A stretch of 64,000 nt of DNA from contig JAQGEQ010000339.1 of assembly GCA_034620365.1 (NCBI GenBank), forward strand, positions 372,001-436,000, read 5' to 3'. The position numbers and the translations under genes were made by a program. Every line of letters begins with the position of its first letter. Within the stretch, counting starts at the first letter, position 1. Below, in pieces: positions 25,582 through 41,362 of the stretch. The DNA comes from Pegea sp. RAD2-039 (Eukaryota > Chordata > Thaliacea > Salpida > Salpidae). The notes beneath the pieces are model-generated. The model saw only the letters and a list, made by a program, of their open reading frames with translations, was not told where the DNA came from and ran no database searches.

Positions 25582-28500
25582 TCACGTGTAAGGTATCCGA
25601 AGAAACATGAAGACAAAACCAACATTAATGACAAAAACCAACAACATCTGATAAACATTTTTCTGTAAAAATAAAATGATTAAAAAGCTGCATCACAATA
25701 AGATGAAGACCTACAATTTGCTCTTTGGGAACATTTCTACCTGGAAACGGAATCCAAGTATTTAATTGGTCAACTTGTTTTGACTCTAAGCTCTTCTGAG
25801 GACAAACTGTGTCCTTGATGCTCTCCTGTGATCACGTGACTTTTTAATGATGAAAGTAGCAATGATAAGGACTTACAAGTTCGGAATAATCGCGGAATAA
25901 TGAGTCTTCTTCATTCAACTGTAAGGAGTCGAGCTGATCAAAAGTATGATGATAAATTCGCGTTTGTAAAATTCGGGAATTTCGCGGCTTCAACGCGTCG
26001 ATTTGTAACACTTCACTAGGTGGCGCTGTTGGTTTTGTTGTCTTCTCTTTGAGCTGATGAGATCGATGTGACGTCATCGGAGGATTCTCCTGCGGAAGTG
26101 TCAATTGTCTCTGACTGACAACGTCTGCCCACTTCCGGCGTCGACTTTTTGCATCCGCTTTGCGCCAATCAAAACGTTCCTCTTTGTGAGAGTCATTTGT
26201 TTGTTTCGTCATCTTATATGGACGAAGATAGTTTCGTTTGTTCCTCACTTTCTCCTCATTTTTCGGTTTAGTCGGAGTTGTTGGCTTGAAGGAGGTCTCT
26301 TCGAAGATTTTACTGAAGATATCTTCATCTTGATTCTCTATTTTATTTGGATGATTTCTACGAACAAATGCAAGCTTCTGATTGGCTGATTGCTGTCATC
26401 AACTTACTTTTGTGTAGTTTTCTTCATACAAATTACTTCTGGTTCTGAAACTAGTTTGTGATATCTCGGTTCCGGATTAGGGTAATTCCCGATTGAGTTT
26501 AATTCTGGAATTTTAAAATTGTAAAATATTTGACGTGACAGCTGAAACAACTGACTTGTTTGTTTCGTTGTTCTCTTATCAACTAATTCAGCTACTATCT
26601 GAGCTGTTTGTGAATGCTTTTTAGCGTCTTTAGCGACTTGATCTGCTTTTGCAGCAGCATTACGACTTTGATAAACACTGAAAAGAAGCTACCGTTTTTA
26701 ATTATATGAAGTAATTATTTAGTTTCGGTTACAAAACGATTATAAGCGATTTATTCAATTCTACTTGAAACTTAAACTGGTAATCTTACTAATGTTCTTT
26801 TACTTTAGTTTTGTAAGTTGCTTTTAATTTTTTAATATACTTTTTGGAAAATAATTATTAATTTTTTTTCCCTAATTAAGAATAGAATTATAGAAAAATG
26901 CTGCAAGATATTAAAAAAAAATTTCAAATATAACAAATTAAAATCTTACAAAAGAAAGTGGAACAATGTTACAAGTCAACTTACTTGGTGGCTACAACTT
27001 CAGCTACTTTCATAGCTGCCCGTTTTGCCTTATGACTTGCTACGACTGCTAATAGAACTTTATCTTTGTTTGATTTTGACAGCAATGACTGTTTCTTCAA
27101 ACCAACGTACACGTTTTGTCTATATTGACCCTCAAGTACCTTGCCACCGTCATATGACGTCACACCATAACCATGACGCTGGTCATTGAACCACTGACCC
27201 TCATACGAGACACCATCACTTCTTTGACATACTCCGTGTCCTGTACAAATACAACTTTCCGCTAGTTGGCGCTAAACGTTGATATATAGAAATGAGAAGT
27301 TTATTTCTAGAAAAATATCACAGAATGATGACATGATACGTCACCAAGCTGTCACATGACTACACACTGATGACGTCATCACCTTGGCGTGTATTGTTGA
27401 CCCACTCGCCGTAGTAAGTTTCTGTGACGTCATCACCGATCTCTGAAACGTCTTCATCAATTGAACATCCAACATCAAAAGAATTGAAGAGATTTTTCTT
27501 TTTTTTACTCTTTGAGGGTCTGTAGAAGAAGAGGTTGATAAAAAAATCAAAAACAGATGATGATGTCACTTGTAGGAAGAAGATTTGGAACTTTTGATTG
27601 ATAGAAGACTGTAAGCAGCTCCTAGATTTGATTTCGACTTCATTCGTGAGAAGATGTTCTTCTTCTTAGAGGATTTGGAGGACTCCGTACTAATTGATGA
27701 AGATGACAAGCAAGGATGTAGAAGAACAAAACCGTTCCTGATCCTCTGCTGGCTTACTCCACCTGAGAAAGATTATCTTCTTAAAACACAACAGCTAAGA
27801 AGTTTTGATGACGTCATCGAATCGATTGGAAGATGTTTTGGGGTAAAATTGCGTTCTACATGAGCAGATGTCTGTCTCATTGATTTTTAGTCTTCAAAAA
27901 CCACGTGACAACTTCAAAAGAAGCAAAATGTTTTGGAGTTTTGATAAAATGACTAAAACTGAAAAAGGCCCAATATGAAACTGCGCCGAATAAAAAAGAT
28001 TTTTGAACAAATTATTTGCTGGAAGTTGCTCGTGACGTTTGATAAGAAACAACAACAGATGTCGAGCTTCTTGGTTGTCATGGTCATAGCAACCACTCAT
28101 ATGGTCATAACAACTTGGCTTCGAATAGAAGCTCTTTAAACTAAAAAATTTACAAACTTGTTTCACTCTGAAGATCTAATTCACTCCGATCTACTGAAAG
28201 ACAATTGCTTTTTCTGGATGCTGCTGATCCATAAGAGCAGCTCTGTCGAATCCCAACTCCATGACGTTTACCAAGACACCACTCTCCTTGATAAGTCCCT
28301 AGAGAGGTAGGAATGAGAAGTAAAGAAGAAGAAGACACACAAATCTTACCTCCATCTGAATACGTTTCAGCTCCTAATCCATTCTTACTACTTCCTTTCC
28401 AATTACCTTCATATCTTACTCCACCGCGCATATTTGTCAAAACGCCAAATTTTCCCTTCACACCCTGGTCCCATTCACCTTTATAGACCCAACCTTCTCG

Positions 28501-28815
28501 AGTTTCAACACCCAACATATGACGGTACCCATCTGACCATTTTCCTAGGTAAGTGTCTCCGTTAGGCCACTCATAAAGTCCAAGTTGTTCGAATCCATTT
28601 TCCCAAAGTCCTGAAAACTGTCCCTGTCCACCAGGACCACTACAAACCCCTTGACCATGGGCTTTCCCATTTCTCCATCGACCACGGTAACTTCCTCCGT
28701 CATCAAATTCAAATTTTCCGCCATCAACCGTGCTGTTGATTGGTTGATTGATGGTTGCTGTGATGACGTCATCAGCTACGTCATTGACTCTCAGTAGTTC
28801 ACAATGTTTCATCAT
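25582..28815 (-). CDS. JPH: Junctophilin
   Basis: Nine exons: 28815-28350, 28298-28167, 27762-27570, 27519-27383, 27240-26985, 26677-26408, 26357-25877, 25825-25715 and 25662-25582, 708 residues, close to the human junctophilin range. MORN repeats begin near residue 31 (GGKFEFDDGGSYRGRW; YEWPNGDTYLGKWSDG) and stop at the joining linker. Two further repeats follow (TETYYGEWVNNTRQG; GVSYEGQWFNDQRHGYGV), then the alpha-helical stretch (SHKAKRAAMKVAEVVATK), a variable divergent region and a C-terminal membrane anchor (QMLLVFVINVGFVFMFL). Junctophilins tie the plasma membrane (MORN) to the ER or sarcoplasmic reticulum (anchor) in excitable cells. An extension of about 30 residues precedes the first MORN repeat, where family members normally start almost immediately. 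TGACGTCA occurs in several coding exons. Confidence 0.95.
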
Positions 28816-29640
28816 TTAAACAAAATGATCAAAATTCAAACTTAAAGCATTTTCTTTTCTGGAAATAGATGAAGCTTTGTTCAATGAAGCGAAACGCTCA
28901 TCAGTATCGATTGACGAGTTCTTATTGGTTAGTTTTATCACGTGACTGCGTCGCTATTTGTTGTTGCTAAGCAACTAGCTGACGAACTGTCAGGTCGGTA
29001 TCAGTTGAAGACAGGGGTTTCCCCGCTCATATCATCACTTCTTTACATATAGCAGAAGTGATGACGTCATCAATTTGTCATCTCAAAGTGATTTTCGAAT
29101 TTAAAACTGCAAAAAGTCGCTTCGCGTTCTTCAAGAAGTTTCAGAAATCATTTGTTTGCTTTCAGCTATATTTATCGATTGCGTTGCATCGAGATTAATT
29201 GAAATGCGTGCATCGTGTGTGTGTGTAGTCACCATGGCAACCGGTTATGAAGGTCGCCACCTTTTTCACGATGGGTAATCCCCAGGAAGATTTGTAGTTT
29301 GAAAATTATGCTTCAATAATATGACGTCATCAAGAGTATATCGTTATGTTGTCAATGGCGACAAGCGGATGACTTCATCATATTTTTCTGTTTATTTTGC
29401 TTTTACGAGTTGGCATGGCAACCAAGATTTATACAATTTTTGAAGGTTACTTAATATGACTAGGAAGTTAAAGGTGATGAGGATTATGAGCGGACATTTT
29501 TTATGATTGACGATAATTGGCTAATACGTTATCGCTCGAATGGTCACGTGGTCATTTTTCACGCTTCACTGAACACAACAGCACGTGACTCGTAGATAGA
29601 AGATTTTTTTTAATTCGAGAGTTTTGATTAAAAGATTCCG
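28816..29640 (-). promoter_or_regulatory. Candidate junctophilin promoter region
   Basis: The 0.8 kb upstream of the junctophilin start is much less AT-rich than the spacer beyond it. It carries TGACGTCA sites at about 29062 and 29322 and CACGTG cores at about 28939, 29546 and 29582. These match CREB/ATF and E-box consensus sites, but both words are unusually common in the gene-rich parts of this window, so function is inferred only from position. Confidence 0.35.
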
Positions 29641-32600
29641 ATTTTAGCCAAAAGTTGAAAATTATGATAATTTATATTAATTTTTTAAAATTAATCAAAC
29701 TTTAAATGGATTATTTTTATTTGTTAATATTTTTGCTGAATTAAAATATTATTTAATTAAATAGTTTAGAAGTTTAACAAATTCTTTAAACTTATCTGTT
29801 ATTCAAAGCATCTTATTTGTCAACTAATTTTTCAAATCTTGCGTACAAAAAACTCGTTAGATGTTACTAATAGCAACGACGCCAATTAATTCTAGCTGTA
29901 AGTAACATTTGGAAAAGTTCATAAAATCTACATTAAAAAATGTAAGAAAGAAAAATAATAAATAATTAATGATAAGCTTCCTAAGAAGCAACAAAACATA
30001 AAAAATTGAACAACTTTCAACAAGTTCTTAAAATAGTTGACCAAAATGTTAAACAACTGAAAAGATATCGATTAATATTACCAAGCGATTACGTCATCAT
30101 AACGCAACGCTGTATATGACGTCATAATTCGGAAGTTTATGAACCACAAAAACCAATAAATAAATTCAGATTTCCATATTTTTATTAATAAGTCTCAAAA
30201 TAATAAATAAAATTCTTTCTAAAAAAACAAATTATTAAAATAACAACTACAGAACAATAAAAAAATATTCGAAAACTCTCTTAGTGATAATTTGCTTCAA
30301 ACAATTTGATCCTACAAATAAAAAAAGATCTTGCACTTCTATTTCTTTTTTCTTCTCTCTCATCTCGAAGTGATGACGTCATCAACATGTTCTTATTTTA
30401 GCAAGAGTAACTTTTGTAACAGGAGCAAGTTTTTAATGAGGTTTCATAATTTCATTACTGTGTACGTCATTACCGAATGACGTCATCTGGTGGACATAAA
30501 TGTTTGTATACATGAAACTTTGTCAAGGTTACCCGGTTTAATAATGACCCTGCCAGGTCACGTGACTAGTTAACAAGTCAGAAATTTCCTGAATAATTTT
30601 AGATTATGAAAAAATAATTAAAAATTTGAAAATTATTGAAATTATTGATTAAAGTTTGAAAAATTGGAATTATTTCATTTGCTTAAATGTTTTTATCTAA
30701 CTTTTTCCTTTTTTATTCATTTTTGAGGTGGTTTTCTAATTTTATTTAAATTATATAATAATAATTCTCTCAAGTATTTTTTAAAAATTGTTTTAAGAAA
30801 ATAAACTTTGCTTAATAATAAGATAGATTAAGAAAGTTTGAATAAGATTGCTTGGAGATAAACTTTTGTTTATTTAAAACCAAATTTTCTATTTTATTTG
30901 TTATTTTAATAAAGAAACTTAAAAGCGTTGAAAACTCGAATTTATTTTAATCTTTTCAATATTAACTTCATTTCTTAAAACATTTTTTCTTTCTAAATTT
31001 ATTTTTTATTTTCTTTATTTCATTCAATTTAAGATTTTTAGGACCTCTTGAAAAATAGAAAGATTTTCTTAATGAATTATTTAATTAAAATAAAAAAACT
31101 GAACAAATTCAAATATCTGATTTTTTATTTTGATCTAAAATGTTTTAGTTTCTATGCATGAAGAAAAATTGGAAAAATTGGAAGATCAAATAAATACTTA
31201 AAATAAATTAAATCATTAAACTAAGAATAAATTAAATCATTAAACTAAGCTTTCGAACTTTAAATTCTTTAATTTTAAACTTCTAATAAAACACAGGTAG
31301 GCAAATACTTATCATACTCTAACTATTTGTAAACCAAATGACGTCATAAGAACTTATGTGATCAAGTGATTTGTAAAGATGAATAAACTGTTACAGAAAG
31401 ATTTATTTCAATCTGTTCAACGAATCTACTACCAGAACATTACTCAAAATGCCTTTTCGCCCAATTAGTATAATAGGGTCGTAAATTATTTAAACAAACT
31501 TTTACAAACTGTAAGATAACGAAGAAATATTGAAAATTTAATTAAAGTGATTAGTACCAGTATGTCACGTGTTACGGTAAAAGCAGCTGTAACTAGCTGA
31601 AATTTGTTTACTTTTTAAATTAGATAATTAGGAAAGTTTTTTTTTAAGTTTTACTTAAAGCTCTAACCAGTTTAATGAAAAAATATTCCTTTTTACATAT
31701 TTGTTGTAAATGTGAATCATAATTAATGTAGAATAAAAAGTAGAAAAGTTAAAAAAATTAAAAGAAAAACTAAATATTTTAATATCTGTAATAATACAGT
31801 TAAAAAATGTTTGTGGTAAAAATTGGTATAAACAGAATTATTTCTTAATATAAATTTAAAAATAATTATTACAACTAAATTTGAGTAACCAAAAAATGCA
31901 ATTAACATCTAATTTTACCAAGTAATTAAATATATAAAGTTTATTTGATCATTTGCCAAATTGGCTTCTATCTACCAACAAATCATCAAAATACACTTTA
32001 ATATCTAACCAAGATAGTCAGATACAACTTATCTTTAGTTAAAGAACCTATAATAAAGAATTGATCGTTAAAAAACTTAAAGACTTTTTTAAAATGTTTA
32101 TTTTTACTAAATTAAAACTCAGTAGTTGTACTTAAGAAATACTAGTAATAACTAAAATAATCTTTTTATAAATACAACTAAAGAACAAGAAATATTATTA
32201 AAATAGTAGACAAGAAAAGCTTTACTGGAAAAGCTTTACTAATTTAAATAATAATTTTATAACTATCTATTTAAAAGAAAAAAATTCAATTAAAGAAAAG
32301 TAAAAACATGAGACTGCTAAAACTGTGATTTGAAGATAAGATTTTACTTGTAATATAAATAAGCTATAATTTGTTCCAATCAATGAATGTCACAAAAGAT
32401 CTAAAAACTATTTGAAGAAAATAAGTCGTCGACAGTGACAGACTCAATTTGTCACTTCATCAGCTGTTTATTCTTCCATTTTCATTTAATAATTTCTTCT
32501 AAACTTGTTGGTTTTATTACAAAGTCATCTGAAAAACAATTTCCTTGAAAACACTTTTTTTAAACATAAATAAAAAACAAACTCTAATCTAAGCAGATAA

Positions 32601-33118
32601 AACAAATTTACAAACAAAACTTTCTCATTATCAAATTTAATTGATAATTTGCGCTAAACTAAAACTGCTTTATCTGCATTGCTTCTTATTTCAGATATCA
32701 TAGCAACCACTAAATTAAATTTTGCAATTACTAAGGTTATGATGATGATGTCACCACAATGTGCTAAAGATACTTTTTAGTTTATTCTGATCTTATAATT
32801 TAATTTCTTTTTGAATCAAAACATTATGCTTAAGTAAACTAGTTAAACTATACATCAAGTAAATGTAAAACTTCAGCCTATTTATTAAAAGCTTATAATT
32901 TATTTTTTTTGCTATTTTACAAAATTTTTATCTATTTTTTATATTAAACTTTAATTTTAACTTCTTACATTTCCTTCTAAAATAAAGACAGAATATAAAA
33001 TTTCTTAACCATTCCTTATGCTTTAATTTGAATTAACTCTTACCCAGTTGGCCTAAAATTTGTTTGTCAAGCTTTAATCATGATTATTAAATCTTTCTTT
33101 CACAGGCATTATACTTGG
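29641..33118. other. AT-rich intergenic sequence
   Basis: No gene is supported. TGACGTCA sites continue at about 30117, 30374, 30478 and 31339. A perfect 24-base tandem duplication lies at 31202-31249. The frame at 31723-31908 on the minus strand is low-complexity and hydrophobic, so it is probably chance. Confidence 0.55.
31202..31249. repeat. Perfect 24-base tandem duplication
   Basis: The unit beginning AATAAATTAAATCATT and ending AACTAAG occurs twice without mismatch at 31202-31225 and 31226-31249. It is a local slippage-type duplication in AT-rich sequence. Confidence 0.9.
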
Positions 33119-34646
33119 TTAGGTATCAACTTGGAAAAACTTCCGGCCCATTTGTGCATAGTCCATTTTAGAATACAGGTAATTTTTTAACCTAACAATA
33201 ATTTATTGTGACTTGAAAGTGAAACAACGTTGTTTAAAAGGGTTTAAATTTAGAATAATATGAAGCTTAAAAGAAAGGTTAGTAATTGATTTCAATCTAA
33301 GTGAATTTGATAATGCTTTTTTATTACCTTCAAAGGTATTAAAACTATTTTAATTAAAATTTTAAAACTTGAAATGTGAACACTTAATCGTCAAACTTCG
33401 CCAGGTTTGTTTTTATCTGGGTCATATCACCTTTCAATTGTAAACAGAATTTTATAGAAGATATATTTTCACCAGAATACATCAGAAGTTGTTTACAGGA
33501 ACAATTTTCTTATTTCAAAAATTAAAAGTATCGCATTATTATAGTTTTACAAATAATAAGATTTTATATAAATATTATGTAATTATTTGATAAAAAGGTT
33601 AAATTAAACTTAAAATGTGTTCGATTAGATATTACAACTTGTCAAATAAAACTCCAGAACTCACTTATAGTTGAAAGAATTCTTTCTGTAATTGAATTTA
33701 TCAAGAGCAGTTCTTTATTTTAACGTTTTTTAAATACACATAATACTCTAGTAGATCACTAATTCACAAAAGGGTTAGTTAAATGCTATTTAGGATTTAT
33801 TTTATAATTTACTTTCTGATTATAGCTTAAAATAACGATTTTTTATAAGCTATTTCACTTTTAATTAGCTTCTATAAAAATTAAGCCTATTTTTAAACTG
33901 TTGATTCAATTATCAAAGGTTTATTTGCTATTAATATTACAATATCATACCCTATGATAACTTTCAAATTACTAAAATATTAACTTTATGCAATAAACTT
34001 GACTCTACGTAAGACGTCTGTCTGATGACAGTTTGATAGTTTAAAGCTTTTAACTCTTACATTTAAGTGGTTTTAACCATACAATTAACTTAATCTTTTG
34101 ATAAAGATTAATATTTAAGAAGTTGTTAAAGTTTTACTTGAAATTTAGTAATTTATAGATATTACGAATATTAAAAACATTTTTATCTAATAAAATACTA
34201 ATATTTTGTTTTTTAGAGCTGTTTAAGCAATCATTAAATTTATTACTTGGTTTTGTTGGTTTACAAAAAATTTTATTTTGATTCCAGATTTTAAAAAGAA
34301 TTTTTTAAAAGAATGAAATAAAAAGACGATTATTCAAAACAGAATTTTTTATAGATTTTTTAGCTATTAGAAATTACAAATACTAACCTATTTTTTTCAA
34401 CTTGTTTTGTAGTAATACGATTTTTTCAATTATTTTAAATTTTTAAATGGAATAAACTGTTTAGTAGTAAAAGTAAATTCCTTTCTCCATGTGAAATAAA
34501 AAAAAAGCTTTAAACTACTGTTACATTTTGAATCTGACAAAAAATCTCTTTAGCTTCCTCAGTATCAAAAAAGAGTGTGCTACAGATCTTACAGCAGATT
34601 CTAGGGTTGGATGCATCTGATTAGTAACTGATCCTTGCAACATCAT
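33119..34646 (-). CDS. Small helical protein, possible KxDL-domain (BORC subunit-like)
   Basis: Five short exons join in phase: 34646-34593 (starting ATG ATG), 34021-34009 (13 bases), 33712-33665, 33508-33397 and 33191-33119 (ending TAA), exactly 300 bases or 99 residues. The donors GTAAGA and GTGAGT are good; some acceptors are weak and the 13-base exon is the least certain. The product is helical (LLLINSITERILSTIKN). It contains LKGDMTQIKTNLAKLKNYL, whose spacing K-x-D-[LM]-x2-I-x3-[IL]-x2-L-K matches the KxDL motif region of KXD1 as I remember it. KXD1 works in the BORC/BLOC-1-related complexes that position lysosomes. The assignment is tentative; another short coiled-coil protein is possible. 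Confidence 0.45.
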
Positions 34647-36061
34647 TATGGCAAAAGTAACAAAAAATGCAAACTTTATATAAAAAGTATTCAATACTTA
34701 TATAATAATTAACAGCATGTATCTAATTATGATTATATAACTAAGTTTTGTTATAAAAATAAGTCGAAATGTTAAAGAAAGATTTTGATGAAATATTCTG
34801 ATGGAAATGCGATAATAATCGTCAATTTAAATCATCTATCCTTTTTTCTAGTAGACCTTTGCTATATTTCCTATCAGTGATCTTCTAAACGCTAAAAACA
34901 GCTACAAAAAATATGTTAAATTTATATTTGTTTACTTATTACTTGTCAATTAACTACAGTTTTATGTACTTTAATATTAAACTAAAAATTTCATTCATGC
35001 AAAAAAATCATGCATTGAACAGTCTAGGTGAATCACCAACTAAAAGCTTTTTGTAATTTCTACAAATTTTAAAAAGTTAAAAAGCTATTTAAAGATCTGA
35101 TCATTTTTCATTCCATATTTATTTTTGCTCTGAAGAGCTAATATAATTTCTTACATTAATTTTAAATAATTTTTGAAAACTTATGATAAATATCGTCTTA
35201 AATATAAAAAAATTTCCTTCACTAAAGTCACAACTTAAAGTTGCTAATTTAATGAATTATTTTCTCAAAATATTTTTTTATCATCTTTGCATTATAATTA
35301 TTTTGTGTTTTTATAATCTTTCAAAAATCTTCGACCTGAAATTAATGTTCGTTTAAAATAAACCTTCAAAAGAAAGTGTTTGCTAATATACCAAGAAAAA
35401 ATTACTTTTTCGTTCACCAAAACTGTATAACTTATTTGAAGCTTAATTTTACGCTATTATTTTTAATTATTAGTTCAGATATTTATGCAAAAGTAAATGT
35501 TTCAAGTTTGGGGAATTACCACGCTAAGATATCTTGTAAACAAATGAGTTAAGAAATACTTTTACATGCTTTTTAGTACTTTACGGAATTAATAGTTTGA
35601 TAATAAAATTAGTTAGTTTTGTTAAAAAAAATATTTTTCATCTTGTTGGTCAACAAAACAATCTAAACATATTTTTCTTGATGTTCTTAAGCTTTTACAA
35701 CTTCAAATGATAATAATTGAACATCAAACTTGAAGATTAAGGATGTTAAAGACAAGTATGATAATAGAAATAGAAGCTTGTTAAAAGTATTTAAATAAAG
35801 AAAACAAAAAAATTGGATTCTTATCTATTCAAAAATAACCTTCTAAGTAAGTTTAAATAATATTCTTTAGCAAATAATTATTTTTTAACCAAATATCTAA
35901 ATATTATCACTAGGATTATTAAACTAATAAATTGATGATATGTAAGCAAGTTTTTGATAAGGTTTAATATCTTACTTTTCAAATATAGTTGGAATATTTA
36001 GTAATAAAGTTTATTAAATTGCTTTAAAAAGTAAGTAAATAAGTACTTTAGTATTCATTTA
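34647..36061. other. AT-rich spacer
   Basis: AT-rich sequence upstream of the small helical gene. I see no exon, repeat or RNA gene. Confidence 0.55.
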
Positions 36062-36310
36062 CTACAATAAACGCGAGAGAGGGTGTCTTAAAAGACCTTC
36101 TTTTACTAGAACACACGCATATAATATTCTTGCTGCTGTAATTCCACAAAGATAACTCATACGTCTAAACCGTCCAAATTTGCAATCAACACTTTCAGTA
36201 TCGTCTTTCACCAGCAAACTCTTTTACATCACTGTAGGACTTTTTCATATGTATGTTGACTGGAATACTACCTGGTACATGTACACATTGGTTTTAGACT
36301 TCCTCTGTCA
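36062..36310 (-). other. Coding-like island, minus strand
   Basis: GC-richer than its surroundings. One minus-strand frame (about 36226-36062) encodes DDTESVDCKFGRFRRMSYLC and then GITAARILYACVLVKEGLL before a stop; a possible GTAAAA donor lies inside it. An overlapping upstream frame (about 36300-36200) encodes CVHVPGSIPVNIHMKKSYSD. Shifting from one frame to the other would need a splice or a frameshift. It could be the end of a gene, a processed fragment or an old transposon piece. I recognise no domain. Confidence 0.3.
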
Positions 36311-36815
36311 TGTGAATTCATTTAACTGTTTTGATAGAAGTTAAAAAATCTAAATATTTGATTTTGTATTTGCACTTTGTTTGAAAACAGTAACTAGATT
36401 TTTAATTTAACTTCAAATAAATTTATAGCAAACTTGTTTATGTTGCTTCTTATTAATTATTAAAATCTTTTATCAACTTAATTTTTCAATCACATTTTAA
36501 AATAGAAGATTAATCATTAACGAATAATTGTTAAAACAGATTGATGAAAAAGAAACTTTTTATATTTTTCAAGTATAGAGGTGGTACTTGAATTTGAATA
36601 TTAAAAAGTCTATTATATATCAAGAATGAAAACTATGTAACTATTGTAGTTGATGAAATCAAACTAAATAATATTTTCTATGATTTATGTAACATTCTTT
36701 GTAAATGATTTAACAAAGTAATAGAAATTTATATATCAGTTTTTCAGGTGTAACCGAAAGTACTTTTGTTGATTTTTCAACAAGCCTTTTCCTAGTATTT
36801 TGTAAGCACTATAGT
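36311..36815. other. AT-rich 5' flank of ketohexokinase
   Basis: AT-rich, without recognisable promoter elements or further exons. TGTAAGCACTATAGT immediately precedes the start codon. Confidence 0.45.
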
Positions 36816-38222
36816 ATGGAAAAGAAAATACTATCAATAGGATTAATTTGTTTGGACATCATTTCAGTTTGTGACAACTTCCCAACTGAAGGATCAGACC
36901 AAAAGTAACAATAAATTAGATATTATTTACATATTTGATTACTCTTAAAATGATTTTATATCAGAGTCAAAGATATGAGAATGCAAAAAGGAGGAAATGC
37001 AGCAAATACAGCGGCAGTACTTGCATTACTAGGTAATAAAGTAGATTTCTTAGGATGTTTTCCTAAAAACCAAAACGACTTTTTTACACAGCAAAGTTTA
37101 AAGTGAGTTTATATAAATGTAAAAAGTATTCAAAATAATTCTAAACTATTAAGTGAGTCTTTTGCCAATCATAATCTGAAACTTTAGATTTATTCAGAAT
37201 GAGATGATGTCTTATGGTGTAGATATTACAAAATGTATTGAAGATATCAGCTTCGAGTTACCAATATCAACTGTCATCATTAATAGCTCAAATGGATCTC
37301 GAACTATTCTTGCAAACAAAAAGTTTGTTTAATTTCTAGTTTTGAATATTAACTTTGAAAGTAGATATTAATTACTTGCCGTTGTTTAACAATATATAGA
37401 AGGTAGAAAAGTTTAATGAATAAATAGTAATTAGTTAATAATAAATATAATGTTAATATTATACAGAACCAATGAAGTTACTTATGAAGCTTTTTCTAAA
37501 ATACAATTAGAAGATTACAAATGGATACACTTTGAAGTAGGAGAAATTATAATTATGAGCTACTTTATTAAAGAATTAAAACATTCAGGGAAGGAATGTT
37601 TTAGAAATTAATAGAATGATGAAAGATATCAAGAATTTTAACTCACGAGCCTCCAAAGCAAACCAAATTTTGATTTCTGTAGAGTTTGAAAAACCGCGAA
37701 GGTCAGATCTACCTCTTCTCTTGCCTTATGTCGATTTGGTTTGTTTATTATTTGTTCTTTGAACTCAAAATCAAAGTCATTTGTAAAGGTTCTAATTAGT
37801 GAAGAATTTGCTAAAAGTAGAAGTCACTTTTCAGCCTTAAGTTGTGTCTCTTCCTTCATAGAACAAGCAAATAAAGGGTGAGATAGTTTCAAATCTACTT
37901 CAAAAAAATCAAACTTGTTGTTGTTAGAACTGATGTAGTATGTGCTTGGGGCAGCAAAGGAGCAGCGTCTGGTTCATCTGGTTCTTCAAAAGTACCAGTT
38001 ATGACACCAGCAACTTCACCTCCTGATGACCTTGTTCGAGACACACTTGGTGCTGGGGATACTTTTAATGGATCTATAATCTCTCATCAATTTCAAGCTA
38101 TTGTGAAAAATGAAAAAGTGGATATCCAGGATAGTGTACAGTACGCATGTGATATAACTGGATATAAAGTTGGATTTTATGGTTACAAATGTTTAAAAGA
38201 TCACCCACATCTAAAAAAATGA
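36816..38222 (+). CDS. KHK: Ketohexokinase (fructokinase)
   Basis: Seven exons: 36816-36904, 36965-37102, 37188-37322, 37467-37536, 37589-37738, 37789-37877 and 37928-38222, 321 residues against 298 in human. The enzyme phosphorylates fructose to fructose 1-phosphate in the cytosol and belongs to the pfkB/ribokinase fold. Visible signatures are the N-terminal strand ILSIGLICLDIISVCDNFP, the glycine motif QKGGNAANTAAVLALLG, NSSNGSRTI, KWIHFEGRNVLEINRM, ISVEFEKPR and the anion-hole/catalytic motif RDTLGAGDTFNGS with the catalytic Asp near residue 268. The ATG at 36816 starts directly before the conserved first strand. The extra length lies mainly in a Gly/Ser/Pro-rich insert before the catalytic motif (about residues 235-256). 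All key residues are present, so it should be active. Confidence 0.94.
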
Positions 38223-38561
38223 TTAATTTATGAAATATTTATTTTGCATTTTTTCTTTTCATTGAAATGAATTTTCGAAATAAAAAGATTTAATTTTGAA
38301 AACGATGTAAGTAATTCCAGGAAAAATGTTTCTTGTGATTTGTTAATTCTAATTTTGAAACTTTTTTTCATTTTATTATTTTCAGTTGAATAAAAATTGT
38401 GATAATATACTTTTATTTACTTTTTAATATTTACACAAAACTAAAAAATATTATTGTAATTCCATTTTTTTGAACTATCTTGGTTTCTAAGTTTGTAGCA
38501 TCAAAATAATTCTAAATAAAAAATTATTTCTAAGATTTACTTTTCTAATAATAATTCAAAA
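38223..38561. other. 3' flank of ketohexokinase and LINE junction
   Basis: AT-rich, with AATAAA-type signals such as ATAAAAA near 38390. The true 5' junction of the LINE cannot be placed because no target-site duplication was identified. Confidence 0.4.
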
Positions 38562-41036
<2,475 letters not shown>

Positions 41037-41362
41037 GTATAGGAAGACAGAATGCTTTAAATAGAAGCTTATATTTCTTATTTATAATATTTTACAAATT
41101 TGAATTTATACTAATATAAAGTAAAATGGATTATATAATAGTAAAGTTTTTATTGAATAAAACGAGTGGTTAGCTCATCAAATAATTTTCTACAACTGTA
41201 AACTTTAAAGGCAATAAAGGATAAAAGATTATTAAAGTGCTTAGCTAAAGTAATCTTAATAACTTCAAAGGGTTGAAAGCAAAATTGTACAAGATAACAA
41301 AACAATATTCTCAGGAAAAATATAACAATCTATAAAAGTAAAAGAAAGTTGGAGAAAGAAGT

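Noticed and set aside
26105-26389. 94-residue plus-strand frame
   Set aside because: Antisense to the junctophilin divergent-region exon 26357-25877.
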